DNA of 64,000 nt from Hofstenia miamia (Eukaryota; Xenacoelomorpha; Acoela): the NCBI GenBank assembly GCA_004352715.1, contig SCFE01000020.1, forward strand, positions 572,890 through 636,889. The letters run 5' to 3'. The position numbers were made by a program, and so were the translations under genes. The stretch's first letter is position 1, and each line of letters begins with the position of its first letter. The notes under the pieces were generated by a model. That model was not told the origin of the DNA. It ran no database searches and saw nothing but the letters and a program-made list of their open reading frames with translations. Below, piece by piece: positions 23,084 through 33,579 of the stretch.

Positions 23084-24783
23084 TAGGCTTGTCTATTGGA
23101 CAGATTTTTCTGTCCAATCCAATGCAATGCAAAAATTCTAGAATTGTCCACATGGAATCCAATCAAATTCCAATCTAATTTTCAGTTTGTAATCATAATT
23201 TTATTTGCAACATACATTGGATGTCTTTCAATTCACATAAAATTTATTTAAATATAATGCAAAAATTTTCTTCATGTTATTATTAAGGCCTGGTAAAACC
23301 AGAAAAATATATAATTTCAAAGAAAACGCAAAAAATGGAATTATTATTACAGAACAAATGCATTGACTGTATTTGTAGAAGTTTTGGACAACAATTAATC
23401 TAAAATACGAGATCCTATATTAGAACAATACTACTCTCAATACCGGAAATCTCTCTGTTAATCTCTATATTTGTTTATTTCTAAGTGAAGTTTCAGCTCT
23501 AAGGTATGTACGCCTCTTATATAGCCTTGCGGGAACACTCCTGTCAGTTCGAGAAAAGTGTTTGAACAGGGAGAGTGACAGAATTTTTTAAATCCTGGGA
23601 GCAAAGGATTAAATTTTTTCATGCAATACTTTTTTGTCTAGGGTTAAAAAATTTTGAAAGCAATCAAAGTGCACAAATGTATTTCTTAGAACTAGAGCAT
23701 ATTAGAAGGAGCCTCAACACTAAAATTTCAACATATCGAAGAAGAATCCCATTATTTGTAGCTTTTTATATTCAAACTCCGAATATGAAAACTGTTTGAT
23801 TGCAAGCGATGTACCATCTTGCTCCCAATCAAAACATAAGAAAGCTATGCAAGATGCACCGGGATTTCGTTATGATGAAAACGTTGACATACTATCATAT
23901 TAGAAGAATTCCCCTTAGAAAGAAATTAAATAAATACCAAGATCTTATCTAACCACACAAGCTTTAGAAAAAGTTCCTGAACTAGCTCAACTGGACTTAC
24001 CATTCCCGCATTAACCCACACAACGGCACTTTGCCCATCTGAACGAACTTTTAGTTATTAGAAAATATAGTATGCAATGCAGTGTAGGTAAAAAAATACA
24101 GTAATTCATGTTTTATATTCATGGGTGATCTATTGGGAGTTTTCAATGCTATGTTAGTAGGAGATCTATGGGAGTGGAATCAATTCATTGTGCTGCCACA
24201 AGAATATTCCCTGGTGTTAGCTTAGGGAGATCTTCCAACAAATGTTGTGAGAATCTAACTCAAAGACGCATAAGCATGGCAGAAGAAAATTTCCCTAAGA
24301 TCCTATTTATTGTGATTGTGATCAATAATTTGTAACTAAATTCACATTCTTCTGAGTAAATTACTGTTTTTGTTTTATCTGAAAAATTAGAACTCTTCTA
24401 GAAAGGAAAATCTTACCATAGCTTATCAAGTTTTCGCATACGAAATATCATAGAACTACTGATAATATGGTCTCATAAAATGACAGCAACTATCCAAAAA
24501 GTTATCTATTCGAAATTCTGCCAAATATGACACCATACGCATGCATGTATATCATATCATGCCGGAATTGCAGTGCAGGCTCAACTAAAGCACATAGATA
24601 GCAATGCAACCAATGAATTTAAGAATTTATTGATCATATGCTGTCGTATTAGAATACAAAAGCACAATAATACTGGTCCAGTCATTGTATTCTAGTCAAA
24701 TAAAATTTTAGAAAACATACTTATTTTGTGCTCACATGACAATATTGCAATTAGTTACTACGATGAAGCGAATTGCATTCAGA

Positions 24784-24791
24784 GTATTATC
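24784..24791. repeat. Left target-site duplication GTATTATC
   Basis: Repeated exactly at 26958-26965 around the middle hAT-like element. Confidence 0.85.
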
Positions 24792-26957
24792 TAGGCCCTG
24801 CAAGTACTCGAAATTTCTAGTCGGGTCGAGTTTTGTTGATTGAAAACGAATAGTGTAGTGTATGTTTGCTTAAGTAAAAATAATAATATCATTTTAAAAA
24901 ACCTCTCTACAAAAATTCCTTTCAGAGTCAATGGGGTTGAGCATATTGTCGATTGAATGAGCGTTACTAAAAACAAAATGTTAGAATATATTGATATTAT
25001 GGTGGTAGACTCTCCCAGCTGATTGGATTCTTTTGAATTTTTTTTTCATTCGTAAAAGTTAGATTAACACTTCATTGGAAGGGTTGCGCTTTTAAGTTGG
25101 AAAACAAACTTCACACTTTATTCAAGTGATAAAATTTGATAAAGTTTCATTCTTTAGTTTAATAACATCAACACTGATTGGTTAATGCTATATCTATATA
25201 TACCCAGTAAAACGAAACTTGCAAAACTTGCAAATATTTGCAAGTATTGTGCAAAAACTTTGCAAATCTTGCAAAATATAAGTACTTGCAAAAACTTGCA
25301 AAGTAATTGCAAGTACTTTCCAAGTTTTTCAAGTATTTGCAAGCACTTTGCAAGTTTTGTAAGTATGTTTTTTTATAATTTTCATCATTATCAATCAACG
25401 AAAAAATTTTTGAATTAGTCTTATATTGATATATATATATAATATTGTAAGATGTTTTTACATACATTATGCGTTTTCTAAACTTATTAATAATAACATT
25501 TCTAACCCATTGCTGAATGCCATCTAGTGTCCAACAGTGATATTATAAAATGTTTACTAAATGATTATTAAAGTTCAAATATACGTGTAAATAGAATAAG
25601 TTTTAAAATTATTTTCAAACAAAACCACTTTCCAATACGTTGCTTACTGATAATTTGAGGCGCTGTGCAACCAAACTACCAGTGCTGAAAAGACGCAGCG
25701 CATTTTTACATGTTCAAGAATATAAATGCGATAAGATAACTAAATCTATTAATCATTGAATCTTTGAAATGTTGAATTTTAACTCAATTGTTCTTTCTTC
25801 ATGACGAATATATTTTAGATATGAGGTGGAGAACCTGCTGGCCAACAAAGTATTTTGTATGGCTGCAAAAAGAATGGCCAACCATTTCCAGGCATTGTTT
25901 GCATTTGCATATTAGAATGATATGAAAGTTATGAAAGGAGGAACGTCGCTCATCAGTTTTCAAATTTATTTTTCCGAAACTACATCGCGATGGGCATTTT
26001 TTCAACATTCCCCAGTCAATAAAAATTGAAATTTTATTGAAAAAAAATTAATCTGAATGGCCTATGAAATCTAGTCGCAAATAGATGACCATTTGCATTT
26101 GAAAACAAAGTTAATACTACCAAAAGTTTCAATATAAGTGGAACATTTGCTAGCGTTAACAATTTTGATATTTGCCACATTTAACACAAAAATTTTGCCT
26201 GGTTACAATTTAAACTTGATTGGTTAATACATTTATTGTGGCAAATAGCAACAGAATTATTTTCACGCAACCATCTTTTTAATTTTCGTTAATTATTAGT
26301 AATTCTATTTAACTTACATGTATATTTTGCTTTAAAATGTATTTATAAAACGGTTTGTGTTAGGATTTGGACGAACGTTTAGAATAGGGTGCCCGTGGAG
26401 AAAATATACATTAATATAGTGAAAAATTACATGGACTTGCAAAACTTAGAATACTTTGAAGATTAATTTTTAAATATTGCAGATATTTGCAAAAACTTGA
26501 AGTTTTTCATACATTCTTTGCAAAAAAATATACCTCAAAAACTTACAAATATCCCACAAAAACTAGCAAATATTTGCAAGTGTACCACAAAAACTTGCAA
26601 ATATTTGCAAGTTACTTGCAAATCTTGCAGATATTTTGTAAAACTTGCAAAGTTTTTTAAAAATACTTTGCAAGGTTTTGCATAATACTTACAAATACTT
26701 TTCAAGTTTTGCAAGTTTCGTTTTACTGGGCATATATAATACTGATAATTTTCAAATGTAACTGCTAAAATATTTTTTTCGAGTTTGGAAAACATTTTAT
26801 TACTTATTGGTGACTTTAGAATTATGATACTCATAGGCCTACGTGGTTAGACAAGACTCGAAATTCGAAATCAGACTAGACTAGAATTTTAAGAGACTGA
26901 CCCGACTCAACTAGACTCGACTTATGAAGCAAAAATATCCCGAGGCGCAAAGCCCTA
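24792..26957. mobile_element. Middle hAT-like element nested in the outer one (2166 bp)
   Basis: The left end is TAGGCCCTGCAAGTACTCG; the right end, reverse-complemented, is TAGGGCTTTGCGCCTCGGG. It is flanked by an exact 8-bp duplication GTATTATC. TAGGG-type ends with 8-bp duplications are typical of hAT. Subterminal words GACTAGACTCGA and TCGAGT recur near 26850-26925 and 24805-24830. It has no transposase frame. A third element (25203-26730) interrupts it, so its own length is about 640 bp, that is, MITE size. Confidence 0.8.
25203..26730. mobile_element. Innermost CCC-ended element with TTGCAAATATTTGCAA word arrays
   Basis: The left end is CCCAGTAAAACGAAACTTGC; the right end, reverse-complemented, is the same 20 bases. 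The inverted match extends inward through arrays of the self-complementary word CTTGCAAATATTTGCAAG, at 25218-25365 on the left and about 26435-26716 on the right. Flanks are TATATATA on the left and CATATATA on the right, a 7 of 8 match. The core of about 1.1 kb (25370-26430) has only short frames. The core frame at 25799-26008 (minus) has no motif. The superfamily is unknown to me. Related architecture recurs at 43504, 56487, 58094, 60268 and 28188. Confidence 0.75.
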
Positions 26958-26965
26958 GTATTATC
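26958..26965. repeat. Right target-site duplication GTATTATC
   Basis: Exact copy of 24784-24791. Confidence 0.85.
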
Positions 26966-27160
26966 AGACCCATATCCAAAGCAAGCAAATATTTTAATAG
27001 TATGAGAAATTATTAAGAAAACTATATTTTAGATAAATGTGAATTTGGAAACTTTTGTAAAATTATTCCAATGAAAATCTATTGGAATCCAATTAATAGC
27101 AAATTTTGTTTGTCCAACCAATTCCAATCCAATTGGATCCAATTCAAATGGCCAAGCCTG

Positions 27161-27168
27161 CCATTAGG
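27161..27168. repeat. Right target-site duplication CCATTAGG
   Basis: Exact copy of 23076-23083. Confidence 0.85.
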
Positions 27169-28187
27169 TTTTCAAAAGTAACTTTGATGGGCTAAATCAA
27201 CATATTTTCTTTAAAATATTTAAAAAATTTAAAGCTGGGTGGCGAAGTGCATTTTTGGAGGCAAATTTTTTAAATGTTCAAAAATGTTTGCACGTTTCGC
27301 CTGCTTTTGGTCACTCACTTGATCATTATGCCCGTCAGAATATTCTGCGTACGCGCTTCATAACGCCGACCTCTAAACAGCTGCTCAAGTTTCTCTACTG
27401 GTATTGGCACTAGGATTTGTACCACTGGCGTAGCCTAGCCCCCTCTTTTTGGAGCAGAATGAACCTATTTCTATAATATTGTTTAGTTAAAAGATAAATA
27501 AATTGTCAATGGCCCTATTTAAATAACATTCACATCAAATTTAATATGCAATTAACAAGAATTCCGCTACACGTTAAATTTTAACCTTGAATTGGGTTTG
27601 CACTTATTTCCACACTCGAGTATTTAAATATGAAGGGATTATAACAAGTCAATGTCAATGCTTACGAATTACAATTAACCACTGATAGGCTTTATGCAAT
27701 ATAGCCAAATCAACATCATTATTAGGCGTTATTTTGCATCAAGCAGTTCATTCTGTTAAATTTATACAAGAAACGTGGGAGGGGGCATAATTTTAGACTA
27801 TTTTAGTGGCTGAAACAGTTAGTAGGAGTAAATCAGACAAGCTCATACTGTCATGTGCACAATACGCAACCCTGGTTGAAGCGTTTATGAGCCTGATATT
27901 GCAAAGGGGCTCATCAATGCTAGCCAAAAGCTGTGGAATATGGTCGTTAGCTTACTAATGCTATGGCCAACTAGAAACATAGTTTCTTAGTCAGCCTTAA
28001 TAATGGCTGCATACGGTTAGATATAAGATCATATTTCAGTTGAAAGTTTGATAGTATTAACTAGTATTCCTGTTAATACCACAAAGTGTTAAGAAATCGA
28101 TCATTGACGTCAAGGAGAGATCGCACTGGAGATAATTTTGATGAGAGAGCCAAGCAGCTCTACTATGAAGTAATCGATCGATGTCTT
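27169..28187. other. Intergenic stretch with isolated transposon ends
   Basis: At 27423 begins CACTGGCGTAGCCTAGCCCC, a common left end of animal DNA transposons. At about 27867-27876 there is CGCAACCCTG, the form of a right end of a CAGGGTTGC-type element. No matching partners were found. There are no supported exons. Confidence 0.4.
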
Positions 28188-28549
28188 CCCAACAAAAATG
28201 AGAAATCCCCATGATATCTTATAAACATCTCATTCCGACATAATTGCTATCCTAGCAATATCGCGAGAACATCGCAATGCATCCTAACGAGAACATCGCA
28301 ATGTTTTAATGTCCGTCCTAAATCATGTTTTAATGTCCGTCCAAAATAATATCTCTCGGATGTCTTCTTGAGACACCATATGTACCAATAAGACGTTCTC
28401 AAGGTGTCTCAGCAGATGGGTTTGAGATTGTATCACAATGAGATACTTTGAGAATAGCGGAAAGCAAGATAGGTTAATGACCCTTACAACGACACCATTT
28501 ATAACAGGAAAATACACTATTTCAATGCGTTTTAAGTGCGTAAAACAGA
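28188..28549 (+). mobile_element. Left end of a CCC-type element with GAGA/ATCTC words
   Basis: It starts CCCAACAAAAATGAGAAATC. It is followed by repeated, mutually complementary words (ATGAGA, GATATCTTATAAACATCTC, GCGAGAACATCGC, GAGACACC, CAAGGTGTCTC). The layout matches the other CCC-ended elements but with its own word set. The sequence runs into the N block at 28550, so the right end is not visible. Confidence 0.45.
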
Positions 28550-29549
28550 NNNNNNNNNNNNNNNNNNNNNNNNNNNNNNNNNNNNNNNNNNNNNNNNNNN
28601 NNNNNNNNNNNNNNNNNNNNNNNNNNNNNNNNNNNNNNNNNNNNNNNNNNNNNNNNNNNNNNNNNNNNNNNNNNNNNNNNNNNNNNNNNNNNNNNNNNNN
28701 NNNNNNNNNNNNNNNNNNNNNNNNNNNNNNNNNNNNNNNNNNNNNNNNNNNNNNNNNNNNNNNNNNNNNNNNNNNNNNNNNNNNNNNNNNNNNNNNNNNN
28801 NNNNNNNNNNNNNNNNNNNNNNNNNNNNNNNNNNNNNNNNNNNNNNNNNNNNNNNNNNNNNNNNNNNNNNNNNNNNNNNNNNNNNNNNNNNNNNNNNNNN
28901 NNNNNNNNNNNNNNNNNNNNNNNNNNNNNNNNNNNNNNNNNNNNNNNNNNNNNNNNNNNNNNNNNNNNNNNNNNNNNNNNNNNNNNNNNNNNNNNNNNNN
29001 NNNNNNNNNNNNNNNNNNNNNNNNNNNNNNNNNNNNNNNNNNNNNNNNNNNNNNNNNNNNNNNNNNNNNNNNNNNNNNNNNNNNNNNNNNNNNNNNNNNN
29101 NNNNNNNNNNNNNNNNNNNNNNNNNNNNNNNNNNNNNNNNNNNNNNNNNNNNNNNNNNNNNNNNNNNNNNNNNNNNNNNNNNNNNNNNNNNNNNNNNNNN
29201 NNNNNNNNNNNNNNNNNNNNNNNNNNNNNNNNNNNNNNNNNNNNNNNNNNNNNNNNNNNNNNNNNNNNNNNNNNNNNNNNNNNNNNNNNNNNNNNNNNNN
29301 NNNNNNNNNNNNNNNNNNNNNNNNNNNNNNNNNNNNNNNNNNNNNNNNNNNNNNNNNNNNNNNNNNNNNNNNNNNNNNNNNNNNNNNNNNNNNNNNNNNN
29401 NNNNNNNNNNNNNNNNNNNNNNNNNNNNNNNNNNNNNNNNNNNNNNNNNNNNNNNNNNNNNNNNNNNNNNNNNNNNNNNNNNNNNNNNNNNNNNNNNNNN
29501 NNNNNNNNNNNNNNNNNNNNNNNNNNNNNNNNNNNNNNNNNNNNNNNNN
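28550..29549. other. Assembly gap (1000 N)
   Basis: Exactly 1000 N, so the length is a placeholder. Open frames spanning it are meaningless. Confidence 1.
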
Positions 29550-31112
29550 CCCATGCCACTCATTCCCCACCAGTGGACCATTGGTGGTGGCTACATGGGA
29601 CATTTTCACTTTCTGCATGGTCACTTTATTTGATACATATATTTTTAATAAAATATTAATTTTTGTGAAATGATCAGTGTGATTTTTGATAGAAAAAAAT
29701 AATATTGAACTATTTCTAAAACTTGTTTAATCTCACATGTTCATTACCTGACTAAGTTAACCAGTTCCTAGTATCTTCGTAAGTATAGAATAAGTTGCAA
29801 ATTAACATATATATATATATATATGCAAGAAGCTGTGCCAGTCCATTCGGCTGCACAGTGCTTTTCATGTTTTTTATCTATAGTTGAGCCAGAAATGGGT
29901 ATGGACCATTTTTGAATATCTTGATTCAAGTAATTGTCAGATAATAAATACCACCCATTAGCGAAAAGGAATCATCTTGTATATTCATTCGCTCATTATT
30001 TATTGTTTTTCTGAGAATATATAAATATTATTTGATTATTTCATTACTCGATCTAAAAACTGTGAATTAAGCGTCTTTTTTGCATTACAAGCAATGAGGT
30101 CACCCTGGAGGTATGTACAGAATTTCTTTTTGAAGGATGATTTTCACATTATTACACTTTTATTGAAAAAATGAAGTCCATCCTCAAATTTGAAAGCGAA
30201 GTAAATAAGTGCCTGTAAAATTTTATAGCTTACCAGTCTAAGCAAAGCAATGTTTAGTATTTGATACTAATTAAATTATTTGAACGGGCATTCGAAATTA
30301 CTTAATTTTCTAATGGGAGCTTTATTTAATTTTCTAATGGGAGCTGCTCATATGTATTTACTTTTGTAGCTTCAAAAATAGCACTAAATGCTTTAAAATG
30401 ATCTAAACAATTTGATCAAGGCTTTCGCAAATTAGCGCCTTACTAATTTTTAAGGGGCTTAGTGCCACTGATTGCAAGGGCTTATTAACAAAAGGTCTGC
30501 AGTTGTAAATAGTTAGAAAATCTGAAAAGCTTGATGATAAATTTATTGATATTATGAAATTTGGGAAAAAGAAGTATTGACAACATAAATTATGCCAAAA
30601 ATACTACAAAATAATAGGGAATCCTAATTAGCATAAACGCTTTTTTACAATATATGATTTTTTTCATAAACACTTAAGTATTCATAACTCATGAAGTAAT
30701 ATACTATCTACAATCTGAACACACAACAGGATGGAGGATTTCTACCTCTATTTTAAAATGGATATATTGGTCCTACAGTGATGGTTTTAAATTGTCCATT
30801 TGCGAGTCAATTTAAGCACGCTATGAACTTTGTCTACAAAAAACAAAACCCGTTATTAATTGCTCTCATGAAAATGAGTTTTAAGAAGTGATCCAATGAG
30901 ATATTCATCATTTTATGCAGGCCTTAAACCAGATGTACATTTAGTTTTGCTGTTTATTGTCAATAATTCAATCTGACCTGAGAAGTTTTCCAAACAATTG
31001 CAATATAATTAGTTTTGAATATTGAATTTTAAAATTTTGAGAAAAATTTGTGGAGATGTAATATTTACTACACTAATAATGTTTTGCCTGCTATTTATAT
31101 ACTATTCATTAG
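29550..31112. other. Intergenic stretch
   Basis: Only a (TA)n run at 29804-29824 is notable. No exon or element end could be supported in about 1.5 kb. Confidence 0.5.
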
Positions 31113-31223
31113 GCATCTATTGAAAGAAGATTTTCGACATTAAAAAACTTACCTAAAAATGCAAATTTTGCCCGAGAATTTAAATATGAGTATTGGTTTT
31201 CACTGCCATTTTTAAAAGAATAA
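31113..31223 (+). pseudogene. Possible hAT transposase dimerisation-domain remnant
   Basis: The frame reads ASIERRFSTLKNLPKNANF and continues to a stop at 31221-31223. It resembles the hAT C-terminal dimerisation block, whose core is SxERxFSxLKxIK. Upstream of 31113 the frame is closed by TAG, although that TAG could instead be a splice acceptor (TTCATTAG). It is only 36 codons, so the assignment rests on one motif. Confidence 0.45.
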
Positions 31224-31369
31224 TTACTAATTTATAGATTTTTAAAATTATTTTCATTAGGTTAACAAAGAGGTAATATTTAGCATAAGATCGTTTGATT
31301 ACGTTTATCTTAGGTTAATATTTTGATTGCTCTAGTTATAGCATACAATTACGATGAAACACTGCTGAG

Positions 31370-31496
31370 CCCTTCTCCAACTTCGCCTACTCTTCCATTT
31401 GCTCCTATTTCATCTCCTGTGACTGTCCTCGCTGCCGTAAAACTTGACTTGTTTTTATTTTTTGTTGTGTATGCCTTCAGCGGCTAAATAAAGTCA

Positions 31497-31569
<73 letters not shown>

Positions 31570-31570
31570 G
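31370..31570 (+). mobile_element. LINE 3' end with long (ATT)n tail
   Basis: GC-richer sequence (GCCTTCAGCGGCTAAATAAAG) is followed by about 75 bases of ATT repeats at 31494-31569. This is the 3' UTR and tail of a CR1/L2-type LINE whose coding part is absent. Confidence 0.65.
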
Positions 31571-31689
31571 TATCACTATCACAATAACTAACTGTATTTT
31601 TAAGCACTTTCGAAACGTACCCTGCTAACAATATTCTTGAATCACATTCGTAAATGCGTTTGAGCCTCCAGTAGGATACTAGGTGCGCG

Positions 31690-32095
31690 CCGAGTGAATT
31701 TCAGAAACGCTTTTGATTCAGTTCCACATCACTTGATTCTACATAAATTACATGAGCTTAACATTGAAATTGACTTAATGTGGCTGTTATAACGTTATCT
31801 GCATAATATATATCAGAGAGTAGTAATAAATAAATACAAATTACAATGGAAATTAGTGAAAAGTGGTGTATCACAAGGCTTCTATTATTTTTCGTCTTCA
31901 TAAATTAGATTTCCCTATACCATTTCTATTTGCAGATGATGTAAAACTGGTTATTATCTCCATTGCTGATCTCCAATTAGATTTGTCTTGCCTCTTCAAC
32001 TGGGCTAAGGTCAACCAAAAGAAATTTAATGATAATAAAATAAAGCTTTTGGTAATGCAATCAGTAGAAGGTCTCACTTTGAACTGACATTATAT
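31690..32095 (+). pseudogene. LINE RT fragment with frameshifts
   Basis: Frames give FRNAFDSVPHHLILHKLHEL (palm motif, Asp in AFDSV), then a LHNIYQRVVINKYKLQWK block, SGVSQGF in place of GVPQG, and FADDVKLVIISIADLQLDLS (about 31931-31990) with the FADD active-site strand. A stop and at least two frameshifts separate them. It ends close to the N block at 32198. The FDSVPHHLLL style is that of CR1/L2-group RTs in animals. Confidence 0.75.
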
Positions 32096-32197
32096 GAGCA
32101 AGCCCCTTACTAATTCCATTGATGTAAATGACTTTATCTTGGAGCACTAATATTTCTTATAAACTAGCTTCTGGTTATCGCATTTATATATATATAT

Positions 32198-33197
32198 NNN
32201 NNNNNNNNNNNNNNNNNNNNNNNNNNNNNNNNNNNNNNNNNNNNNNNNNNNNNNNNNNNNNNNNNNNNNNNNNNNNNNNNNNNNNNNNNNNNNNNNNNNN
32301 NNNNNNNNNNNNNNNNNNNNNNNNNNNNNNNNNNNNNNNNNNNNNNNNNNNNNNNNNNNNNNNNNNNNNNNNNNNNNNNNNNNNNNNNNNNNNNNNNNNN
32401 NNNNNNNNNNNNNNNNNNNNNNNNNNNNNNNNNNNNNNNNNNNNNNNNNNNNNNNNNNNNNNNNNNNNNNNNNNNNNNNNNNNNNNNNNNNNNNNNNNNN
32501 NNNNNNNNNNNNNNNNNNNNNNNNNNNNNNNNNNNNNNNNNNNNNNNNNNNNNNNNNNNNNNNNNNNNNNNNNNNNNNNNNNNNNNNNNNNNNNNNNNNN
32601 NNNNNNNNNNNNNNNNNNNNNNNNNNNNNNNNNNNNNNNNNNNNNNNNNNNNNNNNNNNNNNNNNNNNNNNNNNNNNNNNNNNNNNNNNNNNNNNNNNNN
32701 NNNNNNNNNNNNNNNNNNNNNNNNNNNNNNNNNNNNNNNNNNNNNNNNNNNNNNNNNNNNNNNNNNNNNNNNNNNNNNNNNNNNNNNNNNNNNNNNNNNN
32801 NNNNNNNNNNNNNNNNNNNNNNNNNNNNNNNNNNNNNNNNNNNNNNNNNNNNNNNNNNNNNNNNNNNNNNNNNNNNNNNNNNNNNNNNNNNNNNNNNNNN
32901 NNNNNNNNNNNNNNNNNNNNNNNNNNNNNNNNNNNNNNNNNNNNNNNNNNNNNNNNNNNNNNNNNNNNNNNNNNNNNNNNNNNNNNNNNNNNNNNNNNNN
33001 NNNNNNNNNNNNNNNNNNNNNNNNNNNNNNNNNNNNNNNNNNNNNNNNNNNNNNNNNNNNNNNNNNNNNNNNNNNNNNNNNNNNNNNNNNNNNNNNNNNN
33101 NNNNNNNNNNNNNNNNNNNNNNNNNNNNNNNNNNNNNNNNNNNNNNNNNNNNNNNNNNNNNNNNNNNNNNNNNNNNNNNNNNNNNNNNNNNNNNNNN
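32198..33197. other. Assembly gap (1000 N) bounded by TA runs
   Basis: A placeholder of 1000 N. Both edges are TATATA (32187-32197 and 33198-33208), so assembly probably stopped in a TA microsatellite. Confidence 1.
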
Positions 33198-33493
33198 ATA
33201 TATATATACTCATGAAGCCATAAGCTGACCAAAATAACCCCATGTTATGGAATACAAATATGATTGATAGTTATTATTAACACAGTAGATGTAAATTTCG
33301 ATTATAATTGTTATTTTCCAAAGTTTATGGAGAGCAATTGTATAGAATTGAAATATCATTTAAAAACTAATGATTGCACAGTGAAATAATATGCAGGTTG
33401 TCCACCTGCTTGTTGATATAAACACCAAAATGAATTTAAATTAATCGAAACCTAAAATATTGTGTGTGCCATCAACAAATATATATAAAATTA

Positions 33494-33579
33494 ATGTCTA
33501 GAATGAATTACCTCGCACAATCCCTAGTTGTTACCATTTTCTGTTTAATAACTTTTTCAACCAGAACCGGAATCAAAAG
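33494..33579 (+). CDS. Predicted first coding exon: signal peptide
   Basis: From the ATG at 33494 (or 33503) the frame reads MSRMNYLAQSLVVTIFCLI followed by TFSTRTGIK. This is a basic start, a hydrophobic core and a likely signal-peptidase site after TFS or FST. It then meets a donor AAAG|GTATTT (GT at 33580-33581). It contributes 28 codons plus 2 bases, so it ends in phase 2. The PAN-like exon at 41947-42279 on the same strand starts in phase 2. The two could belong to one secreted or membrane protein with an intron of about 8.4 kb, which is inference. No promoter was identified. Confidence 0.4.

Larger units (their letters stand above)
23084..27160. mobile_element. Outer hAT-like element (4077 bp with nested inserts)
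   Basis: The left end is TAGGCTTGTCTATTGGAC; the right end, reverse-complemented, is CAGGCTTGGCCATTTGAA. It is flanked by an exact 8-bp duplication CCATTAGG. Both subterminal regions are packed with the word TTGGA/TCCAA (for example TCCAATCCAAT near 23112-23122 and CCAATTGGATCC near 27129-27140). No transposase frame was recognised; the 74-codon frame at 23575-23799 has no motif. A second hAT-like element (24792-26957) sits inside it, so the original element was about 1.9 kb. Confidence 0.8.

Noticed and set aside
28323-29673. Long open frames across 28550-29549 (and across the other N blocks)
   Set aside because: The frames are open only because N cannot give stops; flanking coding signal is absent.
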